From Thermoplasmatales archaeon (GTDB taxonomy: Archaea > Thermoplasmatota > E2 > DHVEG-1): a stretch of DNA of 33,781 nt. This document shows, in pieces, positions 1 to 9,690 of this stretch. The position numbers and the translations under genes are program-made. The notes under the pieces were generated by a model, which was not told the DNA's origin, did not search any database, and was given only the letters and a program-made list of their open reading frames with translations. Numbering within the stretch: position 1 is the stretch's first letter; each line of letters begins with the position of its first letter. The stretch lies in NCBI GenBank assembly GCA_020343515.1, contig CP070798.1, positions 270,085 through 303,865 on the forward strand. Reading direction: 5' to 3'.

Positions 1-145
1 AAAAGATTATTAGGTATACCAACCAAAAGTGTAAAAAGAAAAATGGCAGAAAAATGCAGATATTCACTTTTATTGATCAATTAGTTTTTAATTATTTCTT
101 TCTATGTTTTTGGGCAAAAGTAAAATGAGCATTTTTAGTGAGAAA

Positions 146-2503
146 CTATAGTCTAATTAGATTTCTGAGTATTGGAAATACACGTGGATGATTTTCTAAA
201 AACCTTAAAAAAAATGAGTTGCTTGATGAATAGTACTTCGGCATGGTTATTTCCAATGTCGCCCAGTCGCTTTCAGCTCCATAAACATCTTTTGCCTTAG
301 CCTTTATGAGATAATTTCCACGTTTTGTCCATGTGTGCGTCTCTGAGTAAGGTGTGCCAGAAGTTTGAAAAGTCGTCCAATTTGTTAAATCTCCATCGCC
401 CCATTTAATGTAATATGATACATTATCTCCATCTGGATCTGTAGCATAGAAATAATAGTCATATTTCTCTCCTACTTTTCCATCTGTAGAACCATTGATA
501 TATGACATATAGGGTGGATCGTTTTCCACATTATCTACAATTATTTTTTCTAGAGTGCTAAAATCTCCCCAATCATGTTCAGAGTTATAACCTTTTACTA
601 GATAGTAATATGTACCATCAGATTTACCTGTTATATCGTAGTAATTGTTTGTGATTGTATCTGAAAGTGTAATAATTGAATCCCAATAAACAACAGGTAA
701 AATGTCATCTACATAAAATCCTTCTTCTAGTGTTAAATCATCTGTTGTATATCTAAATCTTAAATAAATTGACTCGCCTGAGTAGTTATCCAATGAGTAT
801 TGTTTTTGCTCCCATCCTCCAGAAGAACCAGTAAATGAGTCTAGCACTTCATAACTTCGGCCATCAACACTTACCTCCACAAAAGCCATATCATAATTAT
901 ATTCTATATCATACCAGCACCAAAAGTCAAATTCCAAACCTGTTGTAACAGGTATGGGATCAACAGTAGTCATTGAATGCACTTGATTGTTACCAGGACC
1001 GGATTTATAACTGTTACTAGATGAATGATATCTCTCAGTTGAAAGTGAGAATCCATCAAGTGACCAATATCCTGAACCAGACTCTGCATCATCGATATCA
1101 ATATTAGGTCCAATTAATTCATCGAGTTGAAATTTAGTAGGATCTGCATCCGGATTTTTTTCCTCCCAAGAGACAGTATAATCACCATCGGGATCTATTG
1201 GGACTTCATCAATAACCGGTGGCATCACACGAGGAATAACAGTATCACTTATGTTTTCAGCTTCTTTTAATAGTTCAAGGGCTCCATCGAAGTTTTCAGC
1301 TACAATTTGGTCTAGATAGCTTGCGGGCGGATGGTAATAATTGCATGCTTCAATTGTATATGCAAAAGTTGGCCTACCTTGTACATAATGTGCGTATCCA
1401 TAGGCCCAATCATCGGTATCTCCTGTTGTTGGATAAAGTTCTGCTCCTTGCTGTGCTATATATGTTCCGGACCCAGATTGTTTTGTTATTTTTGATGCAA
1501 TTTGTTGACCAATTTGAGTTATATAGGGATCATCTGGAGGATCATCATATGAATAACCCCAGGGAATTAAGACGAGCTCCCCATAGGTATGCCAAGAAAT
1601 ACTTGCACAAATATCATTTTCTAGAAAAATATCACGAATTGCTTGGGTTTCAACTTCTGAAAATGGCATAGGGCCACAATATACTTCAGAGCTAGGGTTG
1701 TTGCTAATTGAACCGAATCCAACTGATCCCCAAGCTCCCCAAGGATCACCATCAGAGGATCCAGCATAGTTCCTATTTAAATCTACACCTATTCCACCAG
1801 GTATAGGTCGTCTGTTTTTTCGCCAGTCGTTTCCGAGATCATGACAATAATAATAGCCATCAGGATTTAAGCAGGTTACGAGCCATATTCTTCTATTGTC
1901 TACTAAGTCTTTAATCTTAGTATCAAACCCATATTCTGAAGTTAATTGATCGGCAATATATAGGCATATTTCAACAGTTGGCCACTCTCTTGCATGATGA
2001 AGCCCCATAAGAAATACACCCAGCTCTCCCTCATTTACTCCCGGATTATCAGTAATTTCTAAACACCAAATATCTCGATTTTCATAGGTTGTTCCTATAC
2101 TGTAAAGACTCGTTATATCAGGATAGCTATCTGCTATATTCTCCAAGATATCTTCTATTTCTGCAAGGGTGTGATATTCACCTCTAACTCCTTGTAAATA
2201 TTTTTCTACATCCCAGATAAGAACTGAATAATCAACATCTGAAAGGCTTATCAGTTTATAACGAGGAAGAATAACATCAATCCATTTACCTGGTTTACTG
2301 CCGACAACCTTTGTACCTCTGGGAAGTGCAGTATAACCCTCTTCTGCATTAATTCTTACCAAAACCTTGGTCAATAATAGATTATCAATGTATTTTTTTG
2401 TTGATATAGATGATTGTTCCATTCTCCCGGATCCTGATAAAGAGATAGTAATAAACAACGCAAAAATAAAAATGCAAATTAGTTTACTCTTCATATTTAT
2501 CAT
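146..2503 (-). CDS. Secreted M14 zinc carboxypeptidase with beta-sandwich, PKD domain and C-terminal tail motif
   Basis: Exported metallocarboxypeptidase predicted to remove C-terminal amino acids from extracellular peptides. The 785-residue product starts with a signal peptide (about 1-25) and a propeptide-like region to about 105. The M14 domain spans about 110-415. Zinc ligands are H170 and E173 (HARE) and H305 (SWHTYGE). R228 in NDWRKNRR, N243-R244 in DLNRN and catalytic E385 in YTIEA match the carboxypeptidase A pattern, so it should be active. About 465-605 resembles a MAM/jelly-roll sandwich; about 660-756 is a PKD domain. The last 29 residues end PRVFPILRNLIRL, a tail shared with two other proteins here. 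The start could be codon 1 or codon 4 (both ATG); no strong ribosome site is seen. A TATA-like element lies near 2531-2546 on the minus strand. Family call is firm; the role of the tail is inferred. Confidence 0.93.
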   Translation of the reverse strand: MINMKSKLICIFIFALFITISLSGSGRMEQSSISTKKYIDNLLLTKVLVRINAEEGYTALPRGTKVVGSKPGKWIDVILPRYKLISLSDVDYSVLIWDVEKYLQGVRGEYHTLAEIEDILENIADSYPDITSLYSIGTTYENRDIWCLEITDNPGVNEGELGVFLMGLHHAREWPTVEICLYIADQLTSEYGFDTKIKDLVDNRRIWLVTCLNPDGYYYCHDLGNDWRKNRRPIPGGIGVDLNRNYAGSSDGDPWGAWGSVGFGSISNNPSSEVYCGPMPFSEVETQAIRDIFLENDICASISWHTYGELVLIPWGYSYDDPPDDPYITQIGQQIASKITKQSGSGTYIAQQGAELYPTTGDTDDWAYGYAHYVQGRPTFAYTIEACNYYHPPASYLDQIVAENFDGALELLKEAENISDTVIPRVMPPVIDEVPIDPDGDYTVSWEEKNPDADPTKFQLDELIGPNIDIDDAESGSGYWSLDGFSLSTERYHSSSNSYKSGPGNNQVHSMTTVDPIPVTTGLEFDFWCWYDIEYNYDMAFVEVSVDGRSYEVLDSFTGSSGGWEQKQYSLDNYSGESIYLRFRYTTDDLTLEEGFYVDDILPVVYWDSIITLSDTITNNYYDITGKSDGTYYYLVKGYNSEHDWGDFSTLEKIIVDNVENDPPYMSYINGSTDGKVGEKYDYYFYATDPDGDNVSYYIKWGDGDLTNWTTFQTSGTPYSETHTWTKRGNYLIKAKAKDVYGAESDWATLEITMPKYYSSSNSFFLRFLENHPRVFPILRNLIRL

Positions 2504-2564
2504 CTTATAAGCATATTTGTAATATTATGTTTATATATATTTTGTCTTTATCGAGTTCTCCAAT

Positions 2565-4484
2565 CTAAGAATAGCCTCCAATCTGTAAGCTTGGATCGCC
2601 CAGAAGTGCAAATTCTTGAATGGTTTTACAATCCAATAATGTTGCTGATTGTTCAGGATCTCCCCAGGTTGTATTCCAATCTATTGGGAATTGATTAAGA
2701 TAATCATTTAAGGTTTGTGTATGTGCCTTGCCTAGTTTAGTGAAATTGTTTATACCGTAGTTTTTGAAAAAGTTTGTGTTGGCAAATCCTGAAAAATATT
2801 GTACACAATCTGGGATACTATCATTGTCGTAATCACCTTCTGCAAACCAATCAAGCCCTGTGTATCCCATAATGGCAATAGCTCCACCTCCTATCTTACG
2901 GACAAGGCGCCAAGCCCAGCATTCGGGGACCCACTCTCTTTTCCAGTAATCTCCAATTGGTGGTGTTGTACTGAAATAGCCTAGAAGACCTTGTTTCAAA
3001 ATTCCCTCAATAAGGTTAAACATGGTTACATTAAACTGAGCATTGTGGCAACCACCAACTACAGATACTGGGAGTTTTATACGGTTCATTAACTTAGGCA
3101 TATCTTTTAATGAAAGACCGGTAATCCATGTTTCATTATCCGGTGGATGCGTTGACCATGTAGAGGGATTGCCATGACCATCGAAAAAGAGAAAACCACA
3201 ACCATCGCTAATTGCATCGACTACATCATCAACACCCGTAAGATTCCCAGTTGAAGTCCACAGCTTTATACCTTTAAAGCCTGGCATGTATTCTAACGCT
3301 TTTTTATTTTCTTCCTCTCCTTCGTAGTATGTATATCCTGGTGCAGAGTCGCCACCAACAACCACCATATTTTTAAACCATTCTTTTTCATATGCCGTGT
3401 TCTCATACTTGATAATTTTATCAACCATTATCTTGACTTCAAGGTTGTTTCTGCACGGTAATCGACCAACATAGACATCAGGGCACATATCTATAATATC
3501 TTTTCCTTCACTGTTCCATTCTGCGAATATTTCATTGCCGTTGGTATCCCATGATGAAAAATTACCGTATTTGTCATAAATATCTGCATAGTAGAGATCG
3601 CTAATATAACTTGATTCAAAATTGGAATTGTCGTCTAAATGGGAGTACCTTACAGGTATATGCCATTTAGGCCACTGACCCCTCATACCACCCACAAGTA
3701 AGACATAATCGACGCCATCTGTTTCAATCGCATATTTGATGTAATACTTTATTTTCTCAGGTTGATCAAAGCCTTCGTATTCATTATAAATACCTTCAAC
3801 TGTCTTAAGAAAAGTAGTAACATTATGCTCCATTTTGTGGTTAATAAGTGGCTGTAAATTCTTCGAAAACACTTCTGGAGCTATAATTACCATATCATAG
3901 TTATTACCAAAAGTTGTTGGATTACTAGATAGCTCATAGGATATTTTGATATGTACTTCGTTATGGTATAATATCTTACTCTCTACAGGAATGTATTGAA
4001 CAGGACAACATTGAACAGTAAGTAAGATAACATGTTCATCTCTATATAGACCAGAGCCAATATTATAGAAATATTGTTTTTCAGGATAAACTCCCTCATA
4101 TGAATTAATGTCAACTTGGCTAGCATGTATCTTTTTTCCAGTTACAAGAGTGACTGGGCTCGGTGCAGATACAATATTTTTTTCTAAAGAGTATTCTTCT
4201 GGTTCTGAAAATGTAACATCGACATCTTTAATGCGGGTTCCAAATGGAAAGTTGTATGTTTTAACATAGGCAGGTAATAAGGGAAGACCTGGATTTTTAA
4301 GCCATGAATTTGCATTTTCAATGTTTACAATAGAAAATCGAGTGTGTTCATTAATCATAGGTTTAGAAAAAGTAATTGTTTCCGTTTTTTCTATTAGATT
4401 AAGATTATCTTTGGGTATAGCCACTACTGCAAGTCCATTAAGGCCCAAAATAGCTATAATTATTAAAGTTATTATTTTTTTCAT
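2565..4484 (-). CDS. Secreted C25 (gingipain-like) cysteine peptidase, no PKD or tail motif
   Basis: Exported cysteine endopeptidase of the gingipain family. The 639-residue product has a signal peptide (about 1-22), an N-terminal prodomain-like region containing PGLPLLPAYVK (about 25-185), and a C25 domain from about 195 to the end. The catalytic His is probably H437 in FFDGHGNP and the nucleophile C479 in VVGGCHNAQF, spaced as in gingipains (His, about 33-42 residues, Cys). It stops shortly after the ALLGDPSLQ motif that closes the C25 domain, so unlike its paralogue at 5692 it has neither PKD repeats nor the FPILR-type tail and may be released rather than retained. A GGGGG ribosome site lies at 4494-4498, 9 bases upstream of the ATG. 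It lies 61 bases upstream of the M14 gene on the same strand, and the two may act on the same substrates. Confidence 0.9.
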   Translation of the reverse strand: MKKIITLIIIAILGLNGLAVVAIPKDNLNLIEKTETITFSKPMINEHTRFSIVNIENANSWLKNPGLPLLPAYVKTYNFPFGTRIKDVDVTFSEPEEYSLEKNIVSAPSPVTLVTGKKIHASQVDINSYEGVYPEKQYFYNIGSGLYRDEHVILLTVQCCPVQYIPVESKILYHNEVHIKISYELSSNPTTFGNNYDMVIIAPEVFSKNLQPLINHKMEHNVTTFLKTVEGIYNEYEGFDQPEKIKYYIKYAIETDGVDYVLLVGGMRGQWPKWHIPVRYSHLDDNSNFESSYISDLYYADIYDKYGNFSSWDTNGNEIFAEWNSEGKDIIDMCPDVYVGRLPCRNNLEVKIMVDKIIKYENTAYEKEWFKNMVVVGGDSAPGYTYYEGEEENKKALEYMPGFKGIKLWTSTGNLTGVDDVVDAISDGCGFLFFDGHGNPSTWSTHPPDNETWITGLSLKDMPKLMNRIKLPVSVVGGCHNAQFNVTMFNLIEGILKQGLLGYFSTTPPIGDYWKREWVPECWAWRLVRKIGGGAIAIMGYTGLDWFAEGDYDNDSIPDCVQYFSGFANTNFFKNYGINNFTKLGKAHTQTLNDYLNQFPIDWNTTWGDPEQSATLLDCKTIQEFALLGDPSLQIGGYS

Positions 4485-4611
4485 GTATTTAATCCCCCAA
4501 TTATAATTTTATAAGATGGTTATGGATAGCTATTAGCTATTAATATTTGCTGTTTGGTACCTCCAATAAAGAATATTGCCGAAAGACACGTGTCTCATCC
4601 TTAGGAGCATA

Positions 4612-5469
4612 TTAGTGTGGTATGTTAGTGGATTTCAGCTCTCCATGAACATCACCGTTTGTTAAATCGATATCGAGCTTGATTAGGTTTCCAATAGATG
4701 GGGCATAATAGTATTCAAAGTAATCACTAATTATTGTTGATATCTTCCATGCATCAAAGGTCCCTGCTTCAACAGTAATACTTTGTTTATTCCAGCACCA
4801 AAACGCAAATGGTATCCCTGAATAATGAGTTTGAAATGTTATAGGAATCTTGATAAGGCCAAAGATTCCGCCGAATTGTGCGTTCATCTCTACATTTATA
4901 TCTGGTAATGCCCAAGATTTCAGTGCATGTAAAGGAAAATCAAAGAGAGGAAAAACAGTACTCAAATCCCCATCTACAGTCAATTTAAACGGAATTGGAA
5001 GTGGTATAGGGATTGGTGAAATCGTTGCTACAGTAATACCTATTATATTAGCGGAAACATCTTCGATTTCTAAACCAGATTTGGTAAAATAAATAGTTCC
5101 AGTTAAATGTGTTAACGACGGTTTAAAGTTGCCCATTACATTTAATGTTACAGGTGACGAAGTATAAATTTCATACTCTGCAGAGAGGTTACCGGTAAAA
5201 TCTACCCTATAGGTATCCCCGGTTGTGTCTTTTACCGTCCATTTTAAATCATCAATTCTTCCATCAATAAATATCTTTTTACCAGTTTTACTAATATTTA
5301 TAGTAAAATCATTTATTGTATACGTCCAACTGTCATCGATATTCCAAGTAGGAACATCATCATTAATAGTTATTTTCTCTCTTGGCATCGGTTGAGTGGG
5401 CTCAGCAACAGCTACAACACTCAGCATCATTATAATACAAAAAATTATCCCTGTAGTTTTACTTATCAT
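4612..5469 (-). CDS. Small exported protein of unknown function (possibly DUF3108-like)
   Basis: A 285-residue protein with a clear signal peptide (about 1-22, ending AVAEP), then a beta-rich, soluble mature part with no further membrane segment. The mature protein opens with PTWNIDDSWTYTI and near its end has VEAGTFDAWKIS followed by YYYAPSIGNLIKLD. The latter pattern resembles DUF3108-type proteins, in which a Gly-x-Phe-x-x-x-Lys-Ile strand precedes a Tyr/Trp-Tyr strand; this is a weak resemblance from memory, not a firm assignment. It has no catalytic motif, PKD domain or FPILR-type tail. The ribosome site is GGGGG at 5476-5480, six bases before the ATG. It is transcribed toward the two peptidase genes, with a 127-base gap to the next one. 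A role as a surface or periplasm-like binding protein is only a guess. Confidence 0.8.
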   Translation of the reverse strand: MISKTTGIIFCIIMMLSVVAVAEPTQPMPREKITINDDVPTWNIDDSWTYTINDFTINISKTGKKIFIDGRIDDLKWTVKDTTGDTYRVDFTGNLSAEYEIYTSSPVTLNVMGNFKPSLTHLTGTIYFTKSGLEIEDVSANIIGITVATISPIPIPLPIPFKLTVDGDLSTVFPLFDFPLHALKSWALPDINVEMNAQFGGIFGLIKIPITFQTHYSGIPFAFWCWNKQSITVEAGTFDAWKISTIISDYFEYYYAPSIGNLIKLDIDLTNGDVHGELKSTNIPH

Positions 5470-5636
5470 ATATTTCCCCCATGTTATATTAATTATAAAA
5501 ATGTATATTTAAATCTATCGAAAGTTTAATCTTGAGAGGTGTAATGAAAATAAGTTTCTAGTAATTTTTTAGAAAGATAATAGTATATTTTCGTAACAAA
5601 ACAAATACTCCCATTGATGTAATTATAGAAGAAACG

Positions 5637-5685
5637 TTTAAATAAAAATACTGCATTATAATATATAGCATTTATATTTGGGAGG
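5637..5685 (+). promoter_or_regulatory. Promoter and ribosome site of the large C25 peptidase gene
   Basis: TATA-like TTTAAATAAA at 5637-5646 should place the transcription start near 5668. GGGAGG at 5680-5685 is an excellent Shine-Dalgarno six bases before the ATG at 5692. The 222-base divergent spacer also serves the minus-strand gene starting at 5469. Confidence 0.5.
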
Positions 5686-5691
5686 AAAAAT

Positions 5692-8310
5692 ATGAACAAG
5701 AGAATAATGGGTATTTTTATCTGCACGCTTTTGATTGCTACCGCTGCTTTACCAGCGGCAGGGACCGGGAAAATTATTGAATTAAATAAAATAAATAACA
5801 TCTCTAGGAAATCGTTAATGGAGTCTATCGTTGTAACGCTGAATGTAGGGGAATATGAAATTAATGACTATGGCATGGGTAATTCTGAAATAAATATGGC
5901 TGGTTTTGGTTCCATTCTTTATCCGGGGGAGCCTATGCTTCCATCTAAAACATTTTATGTTGGAATGCCGCCTGGTTGTGAAGTGATTTCAGTCGATTTG
6001 CTAAACGAAAATTGTGAAGAGGTGGCTGGAAGATATCATATCAGATCGGCTCCACCAGTTTTTGGTGGTGAAAACACTAAAGTCAATGGGAAAGAAAATT
6101 TAGTTATATGCCCATCAGAAGGTCCGTTCCCAGCAAAGGTATATGAATACATTGGTATGAGCCAGATGAGAAAATATTATCTTGCAATGATACGTTTTTC
6201 ACCGTTTTCGTATTATCCATCTGAAGGAAAACTGGTGTTGCATAACAGTATTACTTTGCGTATAAGCTTTAGGATTGTTGAAGAAGTTTCTGACGAGTTG
6301 TTAGCAGATGCGGCGATGGATGATGTTGCTTCAGAGTGCATCGTAAACTATGCAGAAATTGCTCATTTATACCAGCCTACATCTGTTCCACCAATGGAAC
6401 AAACATATGACTATGTGATCATTACAACAAGTTCTCTGGTTGGCTCTCTATCTGGTTTTCAAACTTGGAAAACAAGTTTAGGTTATTCTGTGACCATTAA
6501 AACATTATCCTGGATTACGACACAATATCCAGCTAGCGATACACAGGAAAGTATCAGGAATTTTCTTGTTGCAAATTATGCATCCTGGGGGATTAAATAT
6601 GTTTTGATTGTTGGAAGTCATTCAACTGTTCCAATGAGAACGTGTTATCCTGACCCCAATGATCATAATAATGATGGTCAGCATGACATTCCAAATGATT
6701 ATTACTATGCTGATCTCACTGGTAACTGGGATAGTGATGGTGACGGATTTTATGGTGAACGAGGACAGGATAGCGTTGACTTTAATCCCGAGGTATGGGT
6801 AGGGAGAATACCAGTAGATACTGGAACAACGGTTACAAATATATGTACAAAGATTCAGAACTTTGAACAAACCGCTTATATGGGTTGGAAGAAAAACGCG
6901 ATGTTGCTCGGTGCAGTCTATAGTTACCTTAATGAAGACTATTCCGGCAATCCAAGATGGGATGGAGCTGAAGTTCAGGAGCAAGTAAGGACTAATCTCC
7001 TCGCGGGTTTTTCTTGTACAACAATGTATGAAAAAGCTGGACTTGCTCCATGTTCCTATACTTGTACATATTCATTGACCAATGCAAATATTATAACACA
7101 GTGGGGTAGCACCACTGGCTGGGGCATTGTGAACTGGGCAGCACATGGCTGGTATACCTCTGCTAGTAGAAAGATATGGTCCTCGGATGATAGTGACAAC
7201 GTCCCAGAAACAGCTGAAATGACATGGCCGATTATGATTCAAAACACGGATTCCACCTCCTTTAATGACAATAAACCTCCTATTGTCTTTGCAGCTAGTT
7301 GCTACGTTGAGCGTCCCGAGACATCGAATAACCTCGGTGCATCGCTATTGATACAAGGAGCATCTGCATTTGCTGGAGCTACACGAGTCTCATGGGGTAG
7401 CATGGGATGGACACAACCTTCTCATGGGGGACATGGTACTATAAGCTATGATTTCGTTGACAGGATTGCAAATGGCGGTCAAGATTGCGGTACGGCCTTG
7501 TACGATGCCAAGTTGTATGTTTATAATAATTATCCGTGGAACGGCTGGTGGGATTATGCCAACATGTATGATTTCAACCTATATGGAGATCCCTCCATGG
7601 GCATGAATCTCCAACCTAATACACCTTCTCAACCATCTGGACCTACCTCAGGTTTAGCTGGAAAGTCTTATACATATACAACCAGTACTACCGATCCTAC
7701 GAGCGACATGGTAAAATATGGTTGGGACTGGGATGGAGACAACACAGTTGATGAATGGGATGACAACGGTGGTAATTATTATACCTCTGGAACAACAATT
7801 TCCACAAGCCATGCATGGGGATCCACTGGTACGTTTAATGTTAAAGTAAAGGCCGAGGATTTGTATGGTGGACAAAGCGCTTTCTCGCCTCATTTGACAG
7901 TTGTTATCACCACTACTGCGCCAAACAAACCAGCCACACCCTCAGGAGAAACACGAGGTAAAATCGGAACACCGTACCCCTATTCCACAATGACAAATGA
8001 TCCTGATAGTGATAAGGTAAAGTATGGTTGGGATTGGGATGGAGATAACACAGTTGATGAATGGGATGACAACGGTGGAAATTTTTATGCCTCTGGAACA
8101 ACAATTACTACTTACCACTCATGGGATACCAAAGGTACGTATGATGTGAAGGTAAAGGCACAAGATCTTTACGGCGGTGAAAGCGTCTGGTCAGATCCAT
8201 TAGAAGTGACAATGCCGAAAAACAATCTATTCATCAACACGTGGTTCCCATGGTTTTGGCAATGGTTTCCAAGGATCTTTCCAATCATCAGAAATCTATT
8301 TGGACTATAA
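5692..8310 (+). CDS. Secreted C25 (gingipain-like) peptidase with two PKD domains and C-terminal tail motif
   Basis: Exported cysteine endopeptidase, 872 residues. Signal peptide about 1-23 (ending LPAAG); prodomain about 40-200 with the PGEPMLPSKTF segment typical of C25 propeptides; C25 domain about 235-635. Likely catalytic residues are H485 in NWAAHGWY and C537 in FAASCYVE; the domain closes with NLYGDPSMG. Two PKD domains follow (about 645-740 and 745-842), almost identical in their cores (YGWDWDGDNTVDEWDDNGGN) and separated by exactly 102 residues. The last 30 residues begin after EVTMPK and end FPRIFPIIRNLFGL, matching the tails of the M14 and beta-helix proteins. It is a paralogue of the 639-residue C25 protein on the other strand, with extra cell-surface modules. 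Extracellular protein breakdown is the expected role; retention at the surface through the tail is inferred. Confidence 0.93.
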   Translation: MNKRIMGIFICTLLIATAALPAAGTGKIIELNKINNISRKSLMESIVVTLNVGEYEINDYGMGNSEINMAGFGSILYPGEPMLPSKTFYVGMPPGCEVISVDLLNENCEEVAGRYHIRSAPPVFGGENTKVNGKENLVICPSEGPFPAKVYEYIGMSQMRKYYLAMIRFSPFSYYPSEGKLVLHNSITLRISFRIVEEVSDELLADAAMDDVASECIVNYAEIAHLYQPTSVPPMEQTYDYVIITTSSLVGSLSGFQTWKTSLGYSVTIKTLSWITTQYPASDTQESIRNFLVANYASWGIKYVLIVGSHSTVPMRTCYPDPNDHNNDGQHDIPNDYYYADLTGNWDSDGDGFYGERGQDSVDFNPEVWVGRIPVDTGTTVTNICTKIQNFEQTAYMGWKKNAMLLGAVYSYLNEDYSGNPRWDGAEVQEQVRTNLLAGFSCTTMYEKAGLAPCSYTCTYSLTNANIITQWGSTTGWGIVNWAAHGWYTSASRKIWSSDDSDNVPETAEMTWPIMIQNTDSTSFNDNKPPIVFAASCYVERPETSNNLGASLLIQGASAFAGATRVSWGSMGWTQPSHGGHGTISYDFVDRIANGGQDCGTALYDAKLYVYNNYPWNGWWDYANMYDFNLYGDPSMGMNLQPNTPSQPSGPTSGLAGKSYTYTTSTTDPTSDMVKYGWDWDGDNTVDEWDDNGGNYYTSGTTISTSHAWGSTGTFNVKVKAEDLYGGQSAFSPHLTVVITTTAPNKPATPSGETRGKIGTPYPYSTMTNDPDSDKVKYGWDWDGDNTVDEWDDNGGNFYASGTTITTYHSWDTKGTYDVKVKAQDLYGGESVWSDPLEVTMPKNNLFINTWFPWFWQWFPRIFPIIRNLFGL
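7721..8078 (+). repeat. Near-identical intragenic PKD duplication (306-base period)
   Basis: The 52-base segment at 7721-7772 recurs at 8027-8078 with two differences by eye (C/T in each case). The offset is 306 bases, exactly 102 codons, one PKD module. Flanking parts of the two modules are much more diverged, which suggests recent conversion or strong constraint on the calcium-binding-like loop DWDGDNTVDEWDDNGG. Confidence 0.85.
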
Positions 8311-8498
8311 GTGGAACAAAAACCTCTCTCCTTTATTCTTATTTTTCCATAGTATTTTGTGAGATTTTTCAATTCAAATATTTCTAAATTACAATTTGGA
8401 TCATTAAGGGACGAACTCGTTTATATGAAGGGGGTTTTTAGAAGATTTTCTGGATTACTATTTTTTGTAATTAAAAATATCATATATTATCCATAATG

Positions 8499-8530
8499 TT
8501 TATATCCAAGAAGTATGATAATATAATGAA
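8499..8530 (+). promoter_or_regulatory. TATA-like element of a probably leaderless gene
   Basis: TTTATATCC at 8499-8507 is centred about 28 bases before the ATG at 8531, so transcription would begin at or next to the start codon. No Shine-Dalgarno is visible. The preceding 188 bases after the C25 gene contain only pyrimidine-rich sequence and no supported gene. Confidence 0.4.
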
Positions 8531-9019
8531 ATGGTAAGCAGGAAAAAGCAACTGGATAAACAAAGAACAGAATGGAGAAGAAAACATAGGACACTCAATG
8601 GAAAAATTATTATTTACCCTGAGAAGTCTCCTGAGCACATTAATGCCAGAGCTACTAAATTGTATAACTGGTTTTGGAAAAAAATACTTCTAGAAATAGG
8701 GTTGCAGGAAATTCCGGCAATAATTTCTGGCATTAAAAATCAGATTAAAACTGAACAGGATACAAAAAAGATCCAAGTGTATCGAACAATGATTGGGATG
8801 GCGGAAGATGCCTATTCGCTCAAGAGATTAGAAGATATTAAAGATTACGACATGGAATTAGAATTAGGAAAGGATCCAGTATATGATTCTGGAGAGGGAA
8901 TTATCTATAAAGATGGGCAAATATTCACAACTGATTATAATGAAGACGAAGGTAAAATTCTTCTACGCGACATTGAAGGGATAATTGTAAATATGCTATT
9001 TTCGGAAGAGAAAAAATAA
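8531..9019 (+). CDS. Unrecognised 162-residue cytoplasmic protein
   Basis: I do not recognise this protein. It has no signal peptide or membrane segment. The first 20 residues are very basic (MVSRKKQLDKQRTEWRRKHR). A mostly helical stretch (about 35-105) contains LYNWFWKKILLEIGLQEIP, and the C-terminal third is acidic (YDMELELGKDPVYDSGEG, then TDYNEDEGKILLRDIEG). The basic head could bind nucleic acid, but no motif shows this. Transcription is probably leaderless. It stands alone between the C25 peptidase and the convergent CBS gene. It is most likely real because the 162 codons are uninterrupted and the composition is protein-like. Confidence 0.7.
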   Translation: MVSRKKQLDKQRTEWRRKHRTLNGKIIIYPEKSPEHINARATKLYNWFWKKILLEIGLQEIPAIISGIKNQIKTEQDTKKIQVYRTMIGMAEDAYSLKRLEDIKDYDMELELGKDPVYDSGEGIIYKDGQIFTTDYNEDEGKILLRDIEGIIVNMLFSEEKK

Positions 9020-9124
9020 AAAGATGTGTTGATAAATAATATTTATAAAAAAAGGAATTATATGGAAAAGAACGGATTCGCTTTGGATAATATAAGGGGA
9101 TTTTAAAAATAGTATTTTGTTTTA

Positions 9125-9559
9125 CTATTGAGAGTTCTGTTTTTCAACCTGTTTGGAATTTTCAATTTCCTCAGCAAGAAGTCTCGAGAAAGCTGGTAAA
9201 GCATTTGCAATATCCGTAATGGTGATAATTCCAAATATATTATTGTTCAAAATAACAGGAAGTTTCTTGATTTTATGGTCCCTCATAATCTCTACTGCTT
9301 TTTCTACACTTGTTGAAGCGTGTACTGTTTGTACATTCTTGGACATGATCTCTTCCACTTTTGTTTCTTTGGGATCTCGGTGATCAACTATGACTCTTTC
9401 AATTATGTCTCTTTCAGTGAGGATTCCTATCACAAATCCCTCTTTCATAACAACTAGCGAGCCAACGCCACGATCTCTGTATATTTTACACGCATCAAAC
9501 ACAGTTTTGTCATTTTCTACGGTGACTACTTCTTTTGACATAATTTCGCTGACAAGCAT
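9125..9559 (-). CDS. Two-CBS-domain protein
   Basis: A 144-residue protein made of a tandem CBS pair (Bateman module): CBS1 about 1-60 (MLVSEIMSKEVVTVEN ... GILTERDIIERV) and CBS2 about 68-128 (VEEIMSKNVQTVHAS ... GIITITDIANAL), then a polar tail. Such stand-alone pairs bind adenine nucleotides or S-adenosyl compounds and regulate partner proteins; the partner cannot be told from the sequence. I chose the ATG at 9559 because GGTG lies a few bases upstream (9563-9566) and the residue run aligns with the usual CBS N terminus; a TTG start at 9586 would add nine residues. It is a single gene on the minus strand, convergent with the 162-residue gene. Confidence 0.9.
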   Translation of the reverse strand: MLVSEIMSKEVVTVENDKTVFDACKIYRDRGVGSLVVMKEGFVIGILTERDIIERVIVDHRDPKETKVEEIMSKNVQTVHASTSVEKAVEIMRDHKIKKLPVILNNNIFGIITITDIANALPAFSRLLAEEIENSKQVEKQNSQ

Positions 9560-9690
9560 AATTTCACCACACTTTTCTTGAAACAAATTATTGCTTAATA
9601 ATACCTTCTATTATTACATTAAAATGTATGTTTTATTAGGATAGGTTTAATTGATACAAATCCAATGCTATAGGGTGGGATTGTTCTTAA

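Noticed and set aside
1-145. AAAAGTG ... CACTTTT inverted repeat downstream of the M14 gene
   Set aside because: Seven A/T-rich pairs with a loop of over 30 bases is within chance expectation, and no T-run terminator is obvious on the minus strand.
1321-1671. Open frame of 116 codons on the plus strand inside the M14 gene
   Set aside because: It lies antisense to the conserved catalytic domain, has no ribosome site and has unusual composition. It is a shadow of the M14 coding sequence.
7654-8104. Minus-strand frames within the PKD repeats of the C25 gene
   Set aside because: They mirror the duplicated PKD sequence on the opposite strand and have no start signals.
8425-8496. Open frame of 23 codons starting at 8425
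   Set aside because: No Shine-Dalgarno, biased A/T composition and no other support.
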